Source of the DNA: Streptomyces corynorhini
GTDB lineage: Bacteria > Actinomycetota > Actinomycetes > Streptomycetales > Streptomycetaceae
Assembly (NCBI RefSeq): GCF_003346515.1
Contig: NZ_QQNA01000054.1
Coordinates: forward strand, 1-64,000
Length of the DNA stretch: 64,000 nucleotides
Direction of reading: 5' to 3'
Shown here: positions 14,287 through 24,562 of the stretch, in pieces
Numbering within the stretch: position 1 is the stretch's first letter
Layout of the letters: each line of letters opens with the position of its first letter
Notes under the pieces: model-generated
The model's database searches: none
Seen by the model: only the letters and a program-made list of their open reading frames with translations
What the model was told of the DNA's origin: nothing
Made by a program: the position numbers and the translations under genes

Positions 14287-15660
14287 TCACATTTCGAAGG
14301 ACTCGTGATGGATACGGCGCGTGGGCACGCCCGCCTCGCGCAGGGCCTCGTACGACTGACGGGCGAGTCCGGTCGGCCCGCAGACGTAGACGTCGTGGTC
14401 ACCGATGTCCGGCAGCAGCTCGCGCAGCCGCGCCGGGGTGATCTCGGGCCGTACCCCGTCCGGCCCGTTCACCGCGTACAGCAGCCGCGCCCCGCGCGCC
14501 GACGCGATCTCGCGCAGCTCGCGCCAGAGCGCCAGATCCTCGGTCTTGCTGGCCCGGTAGAGCAGCGTCAGGTCGCCGGGCTCGCCGGGCAGCGTCTCGA
14601 ACAGCGCCCGCATCGGGGTGATCCCGGCGCCGCCCGCGATCATCAGCACCTTCTCCTGGCTGCGCCGGGCCGCCGTCATCGCCCCGTAGGGCCCCTCCGC
14701 CCAGATCCGGGTGCCCGGCTCAAGACGGGACAGCGCCTCGCTGTGCTCGCCGTTCGCCTTGACCGTGATCCGCAGCAGATCGGGCCTCGGCGGCGCCGAC
14801 AGCGAGTACGGGTTGGAACTCCAGCGCAGCCCGTCGGTGAGGAAGCGCCAGCGGAAGAACTGGCCCGGCTGCGCGCCGATCCGGTGCAGCCTGCGCCCCG
14901 TGATCAGTACGGAGACGACCCCGGGCGCCTCGTACACGGTCGACTCGACCCGCATCCGGTGGCCCAGGTTGAGCCGGATCGGGGTCAGCACGCGGTACCA
15001 GAGCAGCAGCGCGCCCGCCGCGCCGTACAGCACGTACCAGAGCGTGCGGGCCGTCGCGTTGCCGACGAACTCGGCGCCGGTGGCCAGCTGGTGCCAGAAG
15101 GTCAGGTAGACGGCCGCGTAGGTGAGCAGATGGAGGTAGTACCAGGTCTCGTAACGCACCCGGCGGCGCACCGCCCCCACCGAGACGAAGCCGACCACCA
15201 GGAACAGCACCGTCCCGACGGTCGCCTCGATCATCCGGGGGAACTCGGTGACCACGCTGACGGTCTGGTCGGCGAACCCCGTGCCCGACTGGACCGAGTA
15301 GCCGCCGATGATCAGCCCGACATGGGCGATCAGCAGACTCACCGAGTACCGCCCGCACACCGCGTGCCACCGGGCCACCCGGTCGGAGCCCACCCGCCGC
15401 TCCAGCGCCGGGACGCGGGCCATCAGCAGGACGACGACCGCGATCGCGTAGCCGCTGAGCAGCCCGGTGAGCCGACCGGCCCCGGTCAGCCACTCGGCCA
15501 GGTCCATCCGTACGACCAGGGTGTTCTGCCACCACAGCGCCATCACGGCCGCCGCTCCTGCCCAGCCCGCCACCAGCAGGGGCAGCGCGCCCGACCGCTG
15601 CGGGCGGATCGCGCGCATGGTCTGCCGTCGGGCGGCCCTGCCGTTGTGCATCATCGCCAC
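14287..15660 (-). CDS. Ferric-reductase/ferredoxin-reductase-like membrane flavoprotein
   Basis: The 457-residue protein has about six membrane helices in the first 230 residues with paired His (WHAVCGRYSVSLLIAHVG and YLHLLTYAAVYLTFWH) suited to haem ligation. A cytoplasmic FNR-like domain follows: FAD-binding NPYSLSAPP, NAD(P)-binding IAGGAGITPMRAL, and the C-terminal YVCGPTG. Predicted role: move electrons from NAD(P)H across the membrane to the extracytoplasmic FMN-binding protein encoded next. Its TGA overlaps the GTG at 14290 upstream of that gene. No C-terminal 2Fe-2S domain is present. Confidence 0.9.
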   Translation of the reverse strand: MAMMHNGRAARRQTMRAIRPQRSGALPLLVAGWAGAAAVMALWWQNTLVVRMDLAEWLTGAGRLTGLLSGYAIAVVVLLMARVPALERRVGSDRVARWHAVCGRYSVSLLIAHVGLIIGGYSVQSGTGFADQTVSVVTEFPRMIEATVGTVLFLVVGFVSVGAVRRRVRYETWYYLHLLTYAAVYLTFWHQLATGAEFVGNATARTLWYVLYGAAGALLLWYRVLTPIRLNLGHRMRVESTVYEAPGVVSVLITGRRLHRIGAQPGQFFRWRFLTDGLRWSSNPYSLSAPPRPDLLRITVKANGEHSEALSRLEPGTRIWAEGPYGAMTAARRSQEKVLMIAGGAGITPMRALFETLPGEPGDLTLLYRASKTEDLALWRELREIASARGARLLYAVNGPDGVRPEITPARLRELLPDIGDHDVYVCGPTGLARQSYEALREAGVPTRRIHHESFEM

Positions 15661-15801
15661 GGGAACTGCACCTCAACTCTTCCTCCGTGTCCGGCGATAC
15701 GGATTTGAGTGACGGTGGGTTCAAAAAAGGCGTCCGAATACTCGGTGTGTTCGCGGAGGACCGTGTTCGCGGGAGTACGGAGGGCGGGCGGCGCCCGCGC
15801 G

Positions 15802-16572
15802 CTACGGAGTGGCGCTCACCCGTGCCGCGGCACTCTCCCCTGCCCCGGCACTCTCCCGCGCTGTGGCACTCTCCCGTGTCGCGGCCGGTTCCCGTACGGA
15901 GATGGCGATGCGCGGGTGCCGGGCGGGGTCGGCCCAGGCCAGGACGGAGCGCATCGCCTCGGCGGGGACGGAGACACAGCCGGCGGTCGCGCCCGCGCCG
16001 TTGACGTGCAGGAAGATCCCGGCGCCCCGGCCGCGCACCGGGCGGTCGTAGTTGAAGCCGATCACCAGTGCGTGGTCGTACTGGGCGGTGTAGTCGGCGA
16101 GGTGTTCGGCCTCGCCTGCCCGGCAGTCCCCGGGCAGGCCCTCCACCCAGCGGTTGTAGGCGCGGGACGCGTTGTCCTGGCACCACCAGGAGTTCTCGGT
16201 CACCGGGCGGTAGCCGTACCGCGTCCCGGCGGGCTCGGGCGCGATCCCGAAGGCGTACGGCAGGTCGTACACCCCGGTCGGGGTGGTCGAGGTGCCCTGG
16301 GTACGGTGCTCGCCGTCGACCAGCCCGCCCGCGCCGAACCGGGCCGGGGCCGAACCCGCCGCCACCCAGTGGCCGTCGCGCCGGTCCCACCAGGTCAGCC
16401 GGCCGGTGGTCGCGGCGGCGTCGGGGGCCTCCGCGGTGATCAGCTGGGTGGAGTCCCCGGGAGCGGGGCGCGGCGCGGCGGTGGTGTGGCCGACCGACGG
16501 TCCGGCGACGGCGGTCGGTCCCGTGACGGCGGTGAGCAGTGCGGCGGCGGCGAGTGCGAGAGCGGTGCGCAT
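15802..16572 (-). CDS. Secreted L,D-transpeptidase-like (YkuD family) protein
   Basis: Probable cell-wall cross-linking or related enzyme acting outside the cell. 256 residues with a Sec signal peptide (MRTALALAAAALLTAVTGP...). The catalytic signature HVNG...GCVSVP is intact, with the Cys in TAGCVSVP. The C-terminal tail is a degenerate Ala/Thr/Arg/Glu/Ser repeat. ATG 16572 is chosen because it begins the signal peptide; the open frame further upstream lacks both signal and family sequence. Confidence 0.85.
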   Translation of the reverse strand: MRTALALAAAALLTAVTGPTAVAGPSVGHTTAAPRPAPGDSTQLITAEAPDAAATTGRLTWWDRRDGHWVAAGSAPARFGAGGLVDGEHRTQGTSTTPTGVYDLPYAFGIAPEPAGTRYGYRPVTENSWWCQDNASRAYNRWVEGLPGDCRAGEAEHLADYTAQYDHALVIGFNYDRPVRGRGAGIFLHVNGAGATAGCVSVPAEAMRSVLAWADPARHPRIAISVREPAATRESATARESAGAGESAAARVSATP

Positions 16573-16670
16573 GGGCAGGACCGTATGCGGCGGGTCAGGC
16601 CCCGGCCTCCCGGCGGCGCCCGCACTGCGCCGAACGCGGCCCGCGTTCAGCCGGTCGGCGCGCACGGACC

Positions 16671-16750
16671 GGTCCGTACGCGCCGGGGTCGGTCCGTACG
16701 CGCCGGGGTCGGTCCGTACGCGCCTCGATCAGTCCGTACGCGCCGGGAGC
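16671..16750. repeat. 20-bp tandem repeat, four units
   Basis: Two identical units of ggtccgtacgcgccggggtc are followed by two diverged units. The array runs from the upstream flank of the L,D-transpeptidase gene into the last codons of the PNPOx-like gene. Confidence 0.9.
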
Positions 16751-17310
16751 GGCAGCGGCAGCGCGGGGAGTCCGTCCAGGCTCACCCCCACATGGTCCTT
16801 CTTCGCGCAGTAGGCGGCGAACTCCTCGTCGGACTTCCGGCCGAAGTGCTCGGCGTGCTGCGTGCGTTCCTCGCGGTAGTCCATGAAGGGAACCGCGAAA
16901 CCGCAGGCGTCGCTCACCCGCTCCGCGTGGACCACGACGACGGCGCGGGCCCCGGGCCCGTCGGCGTCCTCGAAGTACGCGAGGTATCCGGCCCAGCGCG
17001 GGTCGTCCCGGAAGACCGGCTCGCCCCTGCCGTGCACCCGCAGCACCTTGGGCGGACCGCTGAACGCGCACCACATCAGGGTGATGCGGCCGTTCTCCCG
17101 CAGATGGGCGATGGTCTCGGCGCCGCTGCCGCCGAAGTCGAGATAGGCGAGCGTCAGGTCGTCGATCACGACGAGTGTGCCCGCGCGGCCCTTGGGCGAG
17201 ACATTCACATGGCCGTCCCGGGCCAGCGGCGCGGTGGCGGTGAAGAAAACGGGCTGGTCCTCGATGAAGGTCCTGATCCTGCCGTCGATCCGTTCGTAGC
17301 ATTTCCCCAT
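16729..17310 (-). CDS. Pyridoxamine 5'-phosphate oxidase-fold flavoprotein
   Basis: A 193-residue split-barrel flavin-binding protein (FTATAPLARDGHVNVSPKG, then RITLMWCAFSGPPKVLRVHG). Members of this branch bind FMN or F420 and often reduce small molecules; the substrate is unknown. The final residues and stop lie within the 20-bp tandem repeat, so the C-terminus may vary between strains. Independent gene with about 70 bases to its upstream neighbour. Confidence 0.8.
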   Translation of the reverse strand: MGKCYERIDGRIRTFIEDQPVFFTATAPLARDGHVNVSPKGRAGTLVVIDDLTLAYLDFGGSGAETIAHLRENGRITLMWCAFSGPPKVLRVHGRGEPVFRDDPRWAGYLAYFEDADGPGARAVVVVHAERVSDACGFAVPFMDYREERTQHAEHFGRKSDEEFAAYCAKKDHVGVSLDGLPALPLPLPARTD

Positions 17311-17384
17311 GAGGGAGATTGTCGGCGATGCCGGTCGTCCCCGGGAGATCCGGGAGACGACCGGCGGGCGCTCGCCGGGGGGGA

Positions 17385-18239
17385 TCAGCCGTTCAGCGAG
17401 CAGGTCGCGAGCGAGTCGACCGGCAGCTCGGGCTTGGCCGCGGTGCGGCCGATCGCGGTCGCCATGCGGTTGATGGTGGCGACGCGCTTGTCCTTCAGCG
17501 GGCCGAGGATCGCGTTCTGGACGAAGTTGGGGCCGCCCTGGCCGACGGTGTCGACGAGGCGCTGGTCGGCCTCGGCGATCTGGGTGTCCAGCAGGGCGAG
17601 GTTGCGGTTGATCTCGTCCTGGGCCGAGGCGGGGATCGTGGGCAGGCTCGGGGCGACGGCGGGGCAGTTGACGGTGCCCGCCGCGCCGGTATTCGCGCCG
17701 CCGCCACCGGCGTTGCCCGCCTCGCCGTTGTCGCCCGCGCCGTTCCCCTCGCCCGCGGCCGGCGGGGTCGTGGCCGGGTCGTTCGGCGCCTGCTCGCCGC
17801 CGCCCGCCGTGCTCAGGGTGCAGGCGGCCAGGGATTCGAGGCCGGTGGGCTTGGCGGCGGTGCGGCCGATCGAGAGGGCGATCCGCTCGATCGTCGCGAC
17901 GCGCTTGTCCTTCAGCGGGCCGATGATCGCGTTCTGCGCGAAGTTGGGGCCGCCCTGGCCGACGGTGTCGACGAGCCGCTGGTCGGCCTCGGCGATCTGC
18001 GTCTCCAGCAGGGCGAGGTTACGGTCCACCTCGGCCTGGGCCGAGGCGGGGATCGCGGGCAGGCTGGGCGCCACGGCCGGGCAGCTGACCGTCCCCGGCG
18101 AGGCGGCCTTCGTCTCGGCGCTCTTGCCCTCACCGGCCATGGCGTTGCCGACGATCACCGCTCCGGACAGCACGACCGCGGCGGCGCCGCCCGCGATCAC
18201 GACGCGGCGCTTGTTGTACTTCGGAAGAGCCCTGGACAT
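17385..18239 (-). CDS. Secreted protein with two copies of an unrecognised domain
   Basis: I do not recognise this family. The 284-residue protein has an N-terminal signal/anchor (RRVVIAGGAAAVVLSGAVIVGNAMA). Two copies of a roughly 90-residue unit follow (about 48-140 and 188-282), joined by a Gly/Asn/Glu-rich linker. Each unit starts with CPAVAPSLP and contains a helical LALL-TQIAEADQRLVDTV, then GQGGPNF-QNAI-GPLKDKR, and ends near a second Cys (AACTL/ATCSL). One disulphide per domain is likely. It lies upstream of, and divergent from, argH and its leader. Confidence 0.75.
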   Translation of the reverse strand: MSRALPKYNKRRVVIAGGAAAVVLSGAVIVGNAMAGEGKSAETKAASPGTVSCPAVAPSLPAIPASAQAEVDRNLALLETQIAEADQRLVDTVGQGGPNFAQNAIIGPLKDKRVATIERIALSIGRTAAKPTGLESLAACTLSTAGGGEQAPNDPATTPPAAGEGNGAGDNGEAGNAGGGGANTGAAGTVNCPAVAPSLPTIPASAQDEINRNLALLDTQIAEADQRLVDTVGQGGPNFVQNAILGPLKDKRVATINRMATAIGRTAAKPELPVDSLATCSLNG

Positions 18240-18404
18240 GCGGAAACCTCACTCGGATCAAGGGGAGGAGCGAGGGGGCCTCCGGCGGTGACCGGACGGC
18301 TCTCCCTCGGTTGACCAACGCGGCGCCTGCGTTCGGTGGGAGGTACGAGGCGGCCCGGCTCTTCGTTCAACCGGGTCCGGAAGATCTCCGAAACTTCCCC
18401 GAGA

Positions 18405-18440
18405 TTGACGAATCATACGGAGCAATGCATAGTTATGCCC
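18405..18440 (+). promoter_or_regulatory. argH promoter with ARG box
   Basis: TTGACG (18405-18410), 17 bases, then CATAGT (18428-18433). The -10 lies inside the perfect palindrome GCATA-gt-TATGC (18427-18438), an ArgR half-site pair. The motif shared with the argC promoter is ATAGTyATGCC. Confidence 0.75.
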
Positions 18441-18459
18441 ATCGGTGAGCGCATCATGA

Positions 18460-20106
<1,647 letters not shown>

Positions 20107-20149
20107 TACGCGGTCAAGAGGCAGTACGCGGGAAGTAGTACACAGTACG

Positions 20150-20179
20150 CCCGGATGAGACATTGATGTCTCATCCGGG
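20150..20179. promoter_or_regulatory. 13+13-bp palindromic operator
   Basis: cccggatgagaca (20150-20162) and tgtctcatccggg (20167-20179) form a perfect palindrome with a 4-base centre (ttga). It abuts the presumed -10 TAAGGT (20181-20186), which is 6 bases from the TetR ATG. This is the expected place for TetR self-repression of the regulator-transporter pair. Confidence 0.85.
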
Positions 20180-20192
20180 TTAAGGTCGCCTC

Positions 20193-20741
20193 ATGACAGT
20201 CGACCGTGACCAGGTGTTGCGCACCGCCGCCGCGCTGCTCACCCGTAAGCCGACCGCCACCATGGACGAGGTGGCGCGGGCCGCCGGTATGGGGCGTGCC
20301 ACCCTGCACCGGCACTTCGCCGGACGGGACGCGCTGGTCAGGGCGCTGGAGGAGCTGGGGATACAGGAGCTGGAGGCGGCGCTCGACGGCGCCGGGCTCG
20401 CCGAGGGCCCGGCGGACGAGGCGCTGCGCAGGCTCGTCGCCGGGATCGAGCCCGCGGCCGGGCTGCTCTCCTTCCTCCTCACCGAGAACCAGCTGTTCGC
20501 GGGGGACATCCACGACGGCTGGAACCGGCTGGACGCCCGGTTCGCCGAGCTGTTCCGGCGCGGCCAGGAAGAGGGCACCTTCCGGATCGACCTCAGTCAC
20601 GTCTGGCTGACCGAGGCCCTGTACGGGCTCATCAGCGCCTGCGCCTGGTCCATCCACGAGGGCCGGGTCGCGCGCAAGGACTTCCACTACCTGATCGTCG
20701 AGTTGCTGCTCGGCGGAGCACGACGGAGTGTGAAGCCATGA
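20193..20741 (+). CDS. TetR-family transcriptional regulator
   Basis: 182 residues with an N-terminal helix-turn-helix (TMDEVARAAGMGRATLHRHFAGRDAL, about 23-48) and a ligand-binding helical C-terminus with no recognisable ligand motif. The start has no ribosome binding site but lies 6 bases after a -10-like TAAGGT, so the message is probably leaderless. The stop overlaps the start of the MFS exporter gene by ATGA, so both are expressed together. The palindrome just upstream is the likely operator. Confidence 0.9.
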   Translation: MTVDRDQVLRTAAALLTRKPTATMDEVARAAGMGRATLHRHFAGRDALVRALEELGIQELEAALDGAGLAEGPADEALRRLVAGIEPAAGLLSFLLTENQLFAGDIHDGWNRLDARFAELFRRGQEEGTFRIDLSHVWLTEALYGLISACAWSIHEGRVARKDFHYLIVELLLGGARRSVKP

Positions 20742-22291
20742 CGAGCCCGCACCGGACCGGGGCGCGGAGCGCGCACAGTCCCCGCCCCGGGCGGTGGCTG
20801 GCGCTCTCCGTGCTCGTCCTCGCCGTCCTGCTGGTGGCGGTCGACGCGACCGTGCTCGGGCTCGCCACCCCCTTCCTCAGCGAGGACCTCAAGCCGACCG
20901 GTAACGAGCTGCTGTGGATCGGCGACATCTACTCCTTCGTCCTCGCCGGCCTGCTGGTCTCGATGGGCAGCCTCGGCGACCGCATCGGCCGCAAGAAGCT
21001 GCTGCTGACGGGCGCGGTCGCGTTCGGCGGGATCTCCGTCCTCAACGCCTACGCCACCACCCCGGGCATGATGATCGTGGCCAGGGCGCTGCTGGGCGTC
21101 GCCGGGGCGACGCTGATGCCCGCCACCCTCGCGCTGATCCGCAACATCTTCCACGACCCCAGGGAGCGCAGCCTCGCCATCGGCATCTGGGGCGCCATGG
21201 CCTCGGCGGGCGCCGCCGTGGGCCCGGTGGTCGGCGGCTTCCTGCTGGAGCACTTCTGGTGGGGCTCGGTCTTCCTGATCAACCTGCCCGTGATGGCCGT
21301 CCTGGTGATCGTCGGCGTCAGAACGCTCCCCGAGTCGAAGAACCCCGACCCGGGCCCCTGGGACCTGCTCAGCGTGGGACTCTCGCTCGTCGGCATCATC
21401 GGTGTCGTCTACGCCGTCAAGGAGGCCGCGTCGCACGGCTTCGCGTGGGACGTGCCCGTGGTGGGCGTGGCCGGTGCCGCCGCGCTGTGCTGGTTCGTGC
21501 GACGCCAGCTCACCCTTCCCTCGCCCCTGCTGGACATGCGGCTCTTCCACCACCGGGGCTTCTCCGGCGCGGTCCTGGCCGATCTGCTGACGATCCTCGG
21601 CCTCTCCGGCCTTGTCTTCTTTCTCTCCCAGTACCTGCAACTCGTCCAGGGCCGGGGGCCACTGGAGTCCGGCCTCGCCGAACTGCCCGCCGCGGTGGGC
21701 GCGGTGACGGCGGGACTGCTGGCCGGGAAGGCCGCGCGCCGTTACTCCGTACGGTCGGTGGTGGCGGGCGGCCTCGGCGCCATCGGGGTCTGCCTCGCGG
21801 CGCTCACGGGCATCAGCCAGACCACCGGCTACCCGATGTTCGGCGCCGTGCTGCTGATCGTCGGCGTCGGCGCGGGCCTCTCCTTCACCGTCACCGCCGA
21901 TGTGATCCTCTCCAGCGTCCCCAGCGAACACGCGGGCTCGGCCTCGGCCGTCTCCGAGACGGCGTACGAGCTGGGCGCGGCGCTCGGGATCGCGCTGCTG
22001 GGCTCCATCGTCACCGGCGTCTACCGGGACTTCCCCACCCCGCCCGGCGTCCCGGCGGCCACCGCGTCCGCCGCGCACGAGTCGCTGGGCGGCGCGGTCG
22101 ACGCGGCCGGAGCGCTCCCCGGCACCCTGGGCGCCGAGCTGCTGGCGTCGGCGCGGGACTCGTTCGTCGACGGTCTGCGGCTCGCCTCGGGCGTGGGCGC
22201 GGTGGTGCTGCTCGCCACGGCGGTGGCCGCCTGGTTCCTGCTGCGCGGGCAGAAGCTGGAGGACGGACCGGTGGAGGCGGCGACGCACTAA
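20738..22291 (+). CDS. MFS drug-efflux transporter, DHA2 family (14 helices)
   Basis: 517-residue proton antiporter of the EmrB/QacA/SmvA type. Features: motif D near the first helix (LLVAVDATVLGLATPFL), motif A GSLGDRIGRKKLL between helices 2 and 3, and motif C (GAAVGPVVGG) in helix 5. Closest in character to quaternary-amine/dye exporters such as SmvA, but substrate cannot be told from sequence. Overlaps the TetR gene by four bases. Confidence 0.9.
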   Translation: MTSPHRTGARSAHSPRPGRWLALSVLVLAVLLVAVDATVLGLATPFLSEDLKPTGNELLWIGDIYSFVLAGLLVSMGSLGDRIGRKKLLLTGAVAFGGISVLNAYATTPGMMIVARALLGVAGATLMPATLALIRNIFHDPRERSLAIGIWGAMASAGAAVGPVVGGFLLEHFWWGSVFLINLPVMAVLVIVGVRTLPESKNPDPGPWDLLSVGLSLVGIIGVVYAVKEAASHGFAWDVPVVGVAGAAALCWFVRRQLTLPSPLLDMRLFHHRGFSGAVLADLLTILGLSGLVFFLSQYLQLVQGRGPLESGLAELPAAVGAVTAGLLAGKAARRYSVRSVVAGGLGAIGVCLAALTGISQTTGYPMFGAVLLIVGVGAGLSFTVTADVILSSVPSEHAGSASAVSETAYELGAALGIALLGSIVTGVYRDFPTPPGVPAATASAAHESLGGAVDAAGALPGTLGAELLASARDSFVDGLRLASGVGAVVLLATAVAAWFLLRGQKLEDGPVEAATH

Positions 22292-22292
22292 G

Positions 22293-22373
22293 AGCGCGGA
22301 GAGCGCGGGGGGTACGGAGAGCACGGACAGCACGGACAGCGCGGGGGGTACGGGGAGCGCGGGGAGCACTGAG
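22293..22373. repeat. 9-bp minisatellite, nine units
   Basis: Nine consecutive imperfect 9-base units (agcgcgggg / agcacggac / ggtacggag) immediately after the MFS gene, in the convergent gap with the acyltransferase gene. Confidence 0.9.
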
Positions 22374-22415
22374 CGTGCCCGCCGCGGTCCGCCGCGGGCC
22401 GGGCCCGCGAACCGG

Positions 22416-23087
22416 CTACGCGGCCTTCGCCTTGGTCGCGTACATGTCCACGTACTCCTGTCCTGACAGCTCCATGACCTCGGTCATCACCGAGTCCGTC
22501 ACCGCCCGCAGCACATACCGGTCACGGTCCATGCCCTCGTAGCGGGAGAACTCCAGCGGCTCGCCGAACCGCACCGTCACCTTGCCGAAGCGCGGCATGC
22601 CAGAGCCGCTCGGCTGGAGCTTGTCCGTACCGATGATCGCGAACGGCACCACCGGCGCGCCCGTCATCAGCGTCAGCCGCGCGATGCCCGTACGCCCCCG
22701 GTAGAGCCTGCCGTCGGGGGAGCGGGTGCCCTCCGGGTAGATGCCGAAGACGTTGCCCTGCTCCAGCACCCGGCGGCCGGTCATCAGCGCGGCGACGCCA
22801 CCCCTGCCGCCGTCCCGCGCCACCGGGATCATGCCGACGCCCGTGAAGAACCAGGCCATCAGACGGCCCTTGAGCCCCTTGCCCGTGACGTACTCGTCCT
22901 TGCCGATGAAGAAGACCTGGCGGTCGCAGACCACCGGCAGGACCACCGAGTCGATGAACGTCAGATGGTTCCCCGCGAGGATCACAGGACCGCTCGCCGG
23001 AATGTTCTCGGCTCCCTCCACCCGGGCACGGAACACCAGGCGCAAGACCGGTCCGAGCACTGCCTTGATGAGCGTGAAGCGGGACAA
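22416..23087 (-). CDS. 1-acyl-sn-glycerol-3-phosphate acyltransferase (PlsC family)
   Basis: Adds the second acyl chain in phosphatidic acid synthesis. 223 residues; the catalytic NHLTFIDSV (HX4D) motif, the IPVARDGGRGG block, the FGIYPEGTRSPDG glycerol-phosphate motif and VVPFAIIGT are all present. The start is TTG 23087, preceded by GGAGG at ideal spacing and giving the usual SRFTLIKAVLGPVLR N-terminus. The long frame continuing upstream overlaps the glycerophosphodiesterase gene in antisense and is not coding. Confidence 0.9.
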   Translation of the reverse strand: MSRFTLIKAVLGPVLRLVFRARVEGAENIPASGPVILAGNHLTFIDSVVLPVVCDRQVFFIGKDEYVTGKGLKGRLMAWFFTGVGMIPVARDGGRGGVAALMTGRRVLEQGNVFGIYPEGTRSPDGRLYRGRTGIARLTLMTGAPVVPFAIIGTDKLQPSGSGMPRFGKVTVRFGEPLEFSRYEGMDRDRYVLRAVTDSVMTEVMELSGQEYVDMYATKAKAA

Positions 23088-23324
23088 CGGGTCCTCCGGC
23101 GTCGGTGGGGCGGTTGTTGGACGGCCTACTAAATCCCTGCGCCTGAGGACGATACTCCCGGGCCGTGGTGGGCGCACATCCGGTTCACGGACTGGATACG
23201 CGCTGTTGACGTGTGTTCGCGCCACGTTCGGACAGGGTCTCCCGTACGGCAGGCACGGACCCCTACGCTCGGCCCGCGTCCGGCGACGAAGGACCGGACG
23301 CGGGCCCCCGACGAAGGAGCGTTC

Positions 23325-24488
23325 ATGACACAGGGTGCGCGGAACACGCCCGGCCGGCGGAGCGTACTGGGAGCGGCGGTGCTCGGCTCGGCGGCCCTGG
23401 CCCTGACCACCCCGGCACGGGCCGCGGACGGCCCGGCGGCGCACGGCCGCGGCACGGGCTCCGCGCCGGGCGGGGACCTGCCGGTGCCCACGATCGTCGG
23501 TCACCGGGGGGCCGGCGGCTACCGTCCCGAGCACACCCTCGGCTCGTACCAACTCGCCCTCGACCTCGGCGCGGACTGCGTCGAACAGGACCTGGTGCCC
23601 ACCAAGGACGGCCACCTGGTGTGCCGGCACGAGAACGACATCAGCTCCACCACGGACGTCGCCGACCACCCCGAGTTCGCCCACCGCAGGACCACCAAGA
23701 GCATCGACGGCACCCGCCTCACCGGCTGGTTCACCGAGGACTTCACGCTCGCCGAGCTGAAGACGCTGCGCGCCACGGAGCGCATCCCGGGCAACCGGCC
23801 GAACAACACCCTCTACGACGGCCGCTGGACCGTCCCCACCTTCGAAGAGGTGCTGCGCTGGGCCGACGAGCAGGGCCGCCGCAGGGGCCGCCGGGTCTGG
23901 CTCTACACCGAGACCAAGCACCCCACCTACTTCCGGAGCATCGGCCTCGGCCTGGAGGAGCCCTTCGCGAAGCTGCTGCGCGCGTACGGCCGGGACCGCG
24001 CCGACTCCGCGATCTTCCTCCAGTCCTTCGAGCCGACCAGCATGCGGCGGATGGCGAAACTGGTCTCCTCGCCCCGCGTCGTCCTGCTCTCCGGGGCGGA
24101 CACCCGCCCGTGGGACCTCCTGACGAGCGGCGACCCGCGCACGGTCGCCGACCTCGTCACGCCCGAGGGGCTGAAGTGGATCGCGTCCTTCGCGCAGGGG
24201 ATCGGCCCGACGCTGGACCTGATCATCCCGAGGGACGCGCGGGGCAGGCTGGCCGAGCCCACCACGCTGGTACGCGACGCCCACGCGAAGCGGCTGATCC
24301 TGCACCCGTACACGATGCGCAACGAGAACGCGTTCCTGCCCGCCGACTTCCGGCGCGGCAGCGACCCCAACGCGTACGGTGACGTCTTCGGCGCCTTCCG
24401 CGCCTACTTCGAACAGGGCATCGACGGCATCTTCACCGACAACCCCGACACCGGTGTGCTGGCGCGGGCGGACTTCGTCAGCCGCTGA
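23325..24488 (+). CDS. Secreted glycerophosphodiester phosphodiesterase
   Basis: Hydrolyses glycerophosphodiesters to glycerol 3-phosphate and alcohol outside the cell. 387 residues. The N-terminal twin-arginine-type signal (PGRRSVLGAAVLGSAALALTTP) is followed by the GDPD fold: VGHRGAGGYRPEHTLGSY with catalytic His/Arg, then ADCVEQDLVPTKDGHLVCRHEN with the metal-binding acids and second His. The C-terminal DGIFTDNPDTG is the usual closing motif. GAAGGAG precedes the ATG. It is the GlpQ-like periplasmic type and lies divergent to the acyltransferase gene. Confidence 0.93.
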   Translation: MTQGARNTPGRRSVLGAAVLGSAALALTTPARAADGPAAHGRGTGSAPGGDLPVPTIVGHRGAGGYRPEHTLGSYQLALDLGADCVEQDLVPTKDGHLVCRHENDISSTTDVADHPEFAHRRTTKSIDGTRLTGWFTEDFTLAELKTLRATERIPGNRPNNTLYDGRWTVPTFEEVLRWADEQGRRRGRRVWLYTETKHPTYFRSIGLGLEEPFAKLLRAYGRDRADSAIFLQSFEPTSMRRMAKLVSSPRVVLLSGADTRPWDLLTSGDPRTVADLVTPEGLKWIASFAQGIGPTLDLIIPRDARGRLAEPTTLVRDAHAKRLILHPYTMRNENAFLPADFRRGSDPNAYGDVFGAFRAYFEQGIDGIFTDNPDTGVLARADFVSR

Positions 24489-24562
24489 CCGCGCGTGCCC
24501 CGGTCGGGTGATGTGCCCGGCCGGGGCGCAACCGTCGGCCCGTCCGCGTCGTCCCGCCGGGC

